Assembly: GCA_965651265.1 (NCBI GenBank)
Contig: CBFGRV010000049.1
Span: 1 to 22,585 of the forward strand
Origin: CBFGRV01 sp965651265
Lineage (GTDB): Bacteria > Bacteroidota > Rhodothermia > Rhodothermales > VXPQ01
Length of the DNA: 22,585 bases
Reading direction: 5' to 3'
Shown: positions 21,535 to 22,585 of the stretch, one piece after another
How positions within the stretch are numbered: the stretch's first letter is position 1
Layout: each line of letters starts with the position of its first letter
The notes under the pieces: generated by a model
Databases searched by the model: none
What the model saw: the letters and a program-made list of their open reading frames with translations, nothing else
Told to the model about the DNA's origin: nothing
Translations under genes and position numbers: made by a program

Positions 21535-22585
21535 TCAGAAGCGGAGCAGCCGGAAGATGTTGAACCCCAGCCGCAGGTCCCCCTCCCGGATGTCGAGATC
21601 GCCCCCGCGCAGATACTGGTCCGTCGCCAGCCCGACGGAGTTCGTCAGCACGATCTGGAAGACGTGGCCACCAACGGCAATCTCGAGCCCTCCGCCCCAG
21701 CTGTCGAATCGATTGTCGTTTCCGAATGTGGTCGTTCGCTCATACCCGGCCACTATCGGCACCCATTCGCCCACCAATGACAGGTTTTGATGGAACCGCC
21801 ACCGGCCGCCCAGCCCGATCGTCACGAGGGGGCCTTCATCCGGGTTTTGTTCGGCGGGGTTGAAAAGGACTCCCGGAGCGACCAGGACTCCGAAATTGGG
21901 TCCCAATTCACGGCTCACGACGGCCTGGCCGGATAGCTTGAAGGCATCCGAGCTAAAACGGTCCTCGATACCCAGCTCTTCGGTGACCCAGTTGACGGCC
22001 ACGTTCATCGCGACGCTCACCGGCACGGATCCATCGAGCGTCTGTTGGAGGAACCGGTACTTTCCCATGAGCTCCACATTGTCGGCGGAATTGCTCCGGC
22101 CCAGCACGAAGAGCAGGTCGCTCGTCGGCGCATAGCCCAGGCTGAGCAGGATGATGGAGCTTCCGTCGAGCCCATAGAACGCGCTGTAGCCGTCGGTCAG
22201 CCGAGGATTGAATCGATGGCCGATCAGGAACAACCACGTCTTCGCGTCGACCATCCGCGTCGTGGGCAGATTGACGACTTTCCATCCGCTGAATGCGCTG
22301 GTCGACCGCTGTACGGAAGCCTGCGCGATGGCCTCCGGATCGACCTCGCCCAGCGCCTCAACCCACTCTTCGATGGCCGCGATCTCCCCTTCGGAAAGCT
22401 TGTTGCCCGTCATCGGCATCTGGAGGCCGATGATCCCATCATCCCCTCGAACCTTCATGAGAAGGTAGCTGCTATCCGGCTGTCCCGGGTGGATGAGCTG
22501 CAGATCCGGCCGCTCGCGACTGGGTTGGGTTACGGTGTGCCCGACGAAATCATTCGGCGCCAGGCTCATCCCCATCTGCGGATCC
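21535..22585 (-). CDS. Cytochrome-c-like module fused to outer-membrane beta-barrel (DUF5777-like), 5' end beyond the window
   Basis: The open frame runs off the right edge of the window. It continues upstream of the internal ATG at 22575 as ...DPQMGM, which aligns with NPQLGL of the neighbouring lipoprotein, so that ATG is not the real start. The first ~75 visible residues repeat the neighbour's module (ERPDLQLIHPGQPDSSYLLMKV; LQMPMTGNKLSEGEI; IEEWVEA). The CX4CH-type motif should lie just outside the window. From about residue 95 a beta-barrel follows (TWLFLIGHRFNPRLTDG, YAPTSDLLFVLGRSNS, LGPNFGVLVAPGVLFNP) and ends in LGFNIFRLLRF with a terminal phenylalanine, as in outer-membrane proteins. 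The barrel is like the DUF5777 family. A redox or haem-linked outer-membrane function is inferred. Confidence 0.82.
   Translation of the reverse strand, partial: DPQMGMSLAPNDFVGHTVTQPSRERPDLQLIHPGQPDSSYLLMKVRGDDGIIGLQMPMTGNKLSEGEIAAIEEWVEALGEVDPEAIAQASVQRSTSAFSGWKVVNLPTTRMVDAKTWLFLIGHRFNPRLTDGYSAFYGLDGSSIILLSLGYAPTSDLLFVLGRSNSADNVELMGKYRFLQQTLDGSVPVSVAMNVAVNWVTEELGIEDRFSSDAFKLSGQAVVSRELGPNFGVLVAPGVLFNPAEQNPDEGPLVTIGLGGRWRFHQNLSLVGEWVPIVAGYERTTTFGNDNRFDSWGGGLEIAVGGHVFQIVLTNSVGLATDQYLRGGDLDIREGDLRLGFNIFRLLRF

Overview
The window is about 60% GC and looks like chromosome of a member of the Bacteroidota/Rhodothermota (FCB) assemblage. Supporting signs are a TonB-dependent receptor with an N-terminal carboxypeptidase-regulatory-like domain, a PorV/PorQ-type outer-membrane protein, secreted proteins with type IX secretion (T9SS) C-terminal tails, a DUF5777-like beta-barrel, and often weak Shine-Dalgarno sequences. 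The phylum is inferred from protein style only; no rRNA or tRNA gene is visible.

Left two thirds (93-15695), all on the minus strand, form a nutrient acquisition and utilisation locus. In transcription order: (i) a phytanoyl-CoA dioxygenase-like oxygenase and a LacI-family repressor; (ii) an unknown lipoprotein, a solute-binding lipoprotein and two permeases of a MalFG-type sugar ABC importer with no ATPase gene; (iii) a secreted protein with two CBM9-like domains and a T9SS tail, then a zinc MDR dehydrogenase; (iv) a TonB-dependent receptor, a 754-aa secreted protein with an Fn3-like region and a FlgD/T9SS-like tail, and a PorV/PorQ-family protein. Two near-identical LacI-type operators (13839-13850 and 15731-15748) flank the oxygenase-repressor pair. 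They link it to the ABC importer operon as a probable local regulon. The transported compound cannot be read from the sequence; carbohydrate-like is the best inference.

The middle (15696-16319) holds a strong inverted repeat, a GC-rich 9-bp microrepeat, a 64-aa conserved-looking small protein on the minus strand, and a divergent promoter region.

The right part (16320-21094, plus strand) carries a membrane-anchored or exported protein-L-isoaspartate methyltransferase closely followed by a large membrane protein with a spermidine-synthase-like central domain. A phosphoribosyltransferase and a metallo-beta-lactamase-fold hydrolase follow, with overlapping or abutting ends. The last 1.5 kb (minus strand) holds two genes sharing a cytochrome-c-like module: a small lipoprotein with an unusual CX4CH motif, and a larger protein, cut by the window edge, in which the module is fused to an outer-membrane beta-barrel.

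Non-coding DNA contains a dispersed family of degenerate heptanucleotide tandem repeats at 12-88 and 9353-9464, each just beyond the last stop codon of a leftward gene set, and a minimal two-copy version of a different heptamer at 7329-7342.
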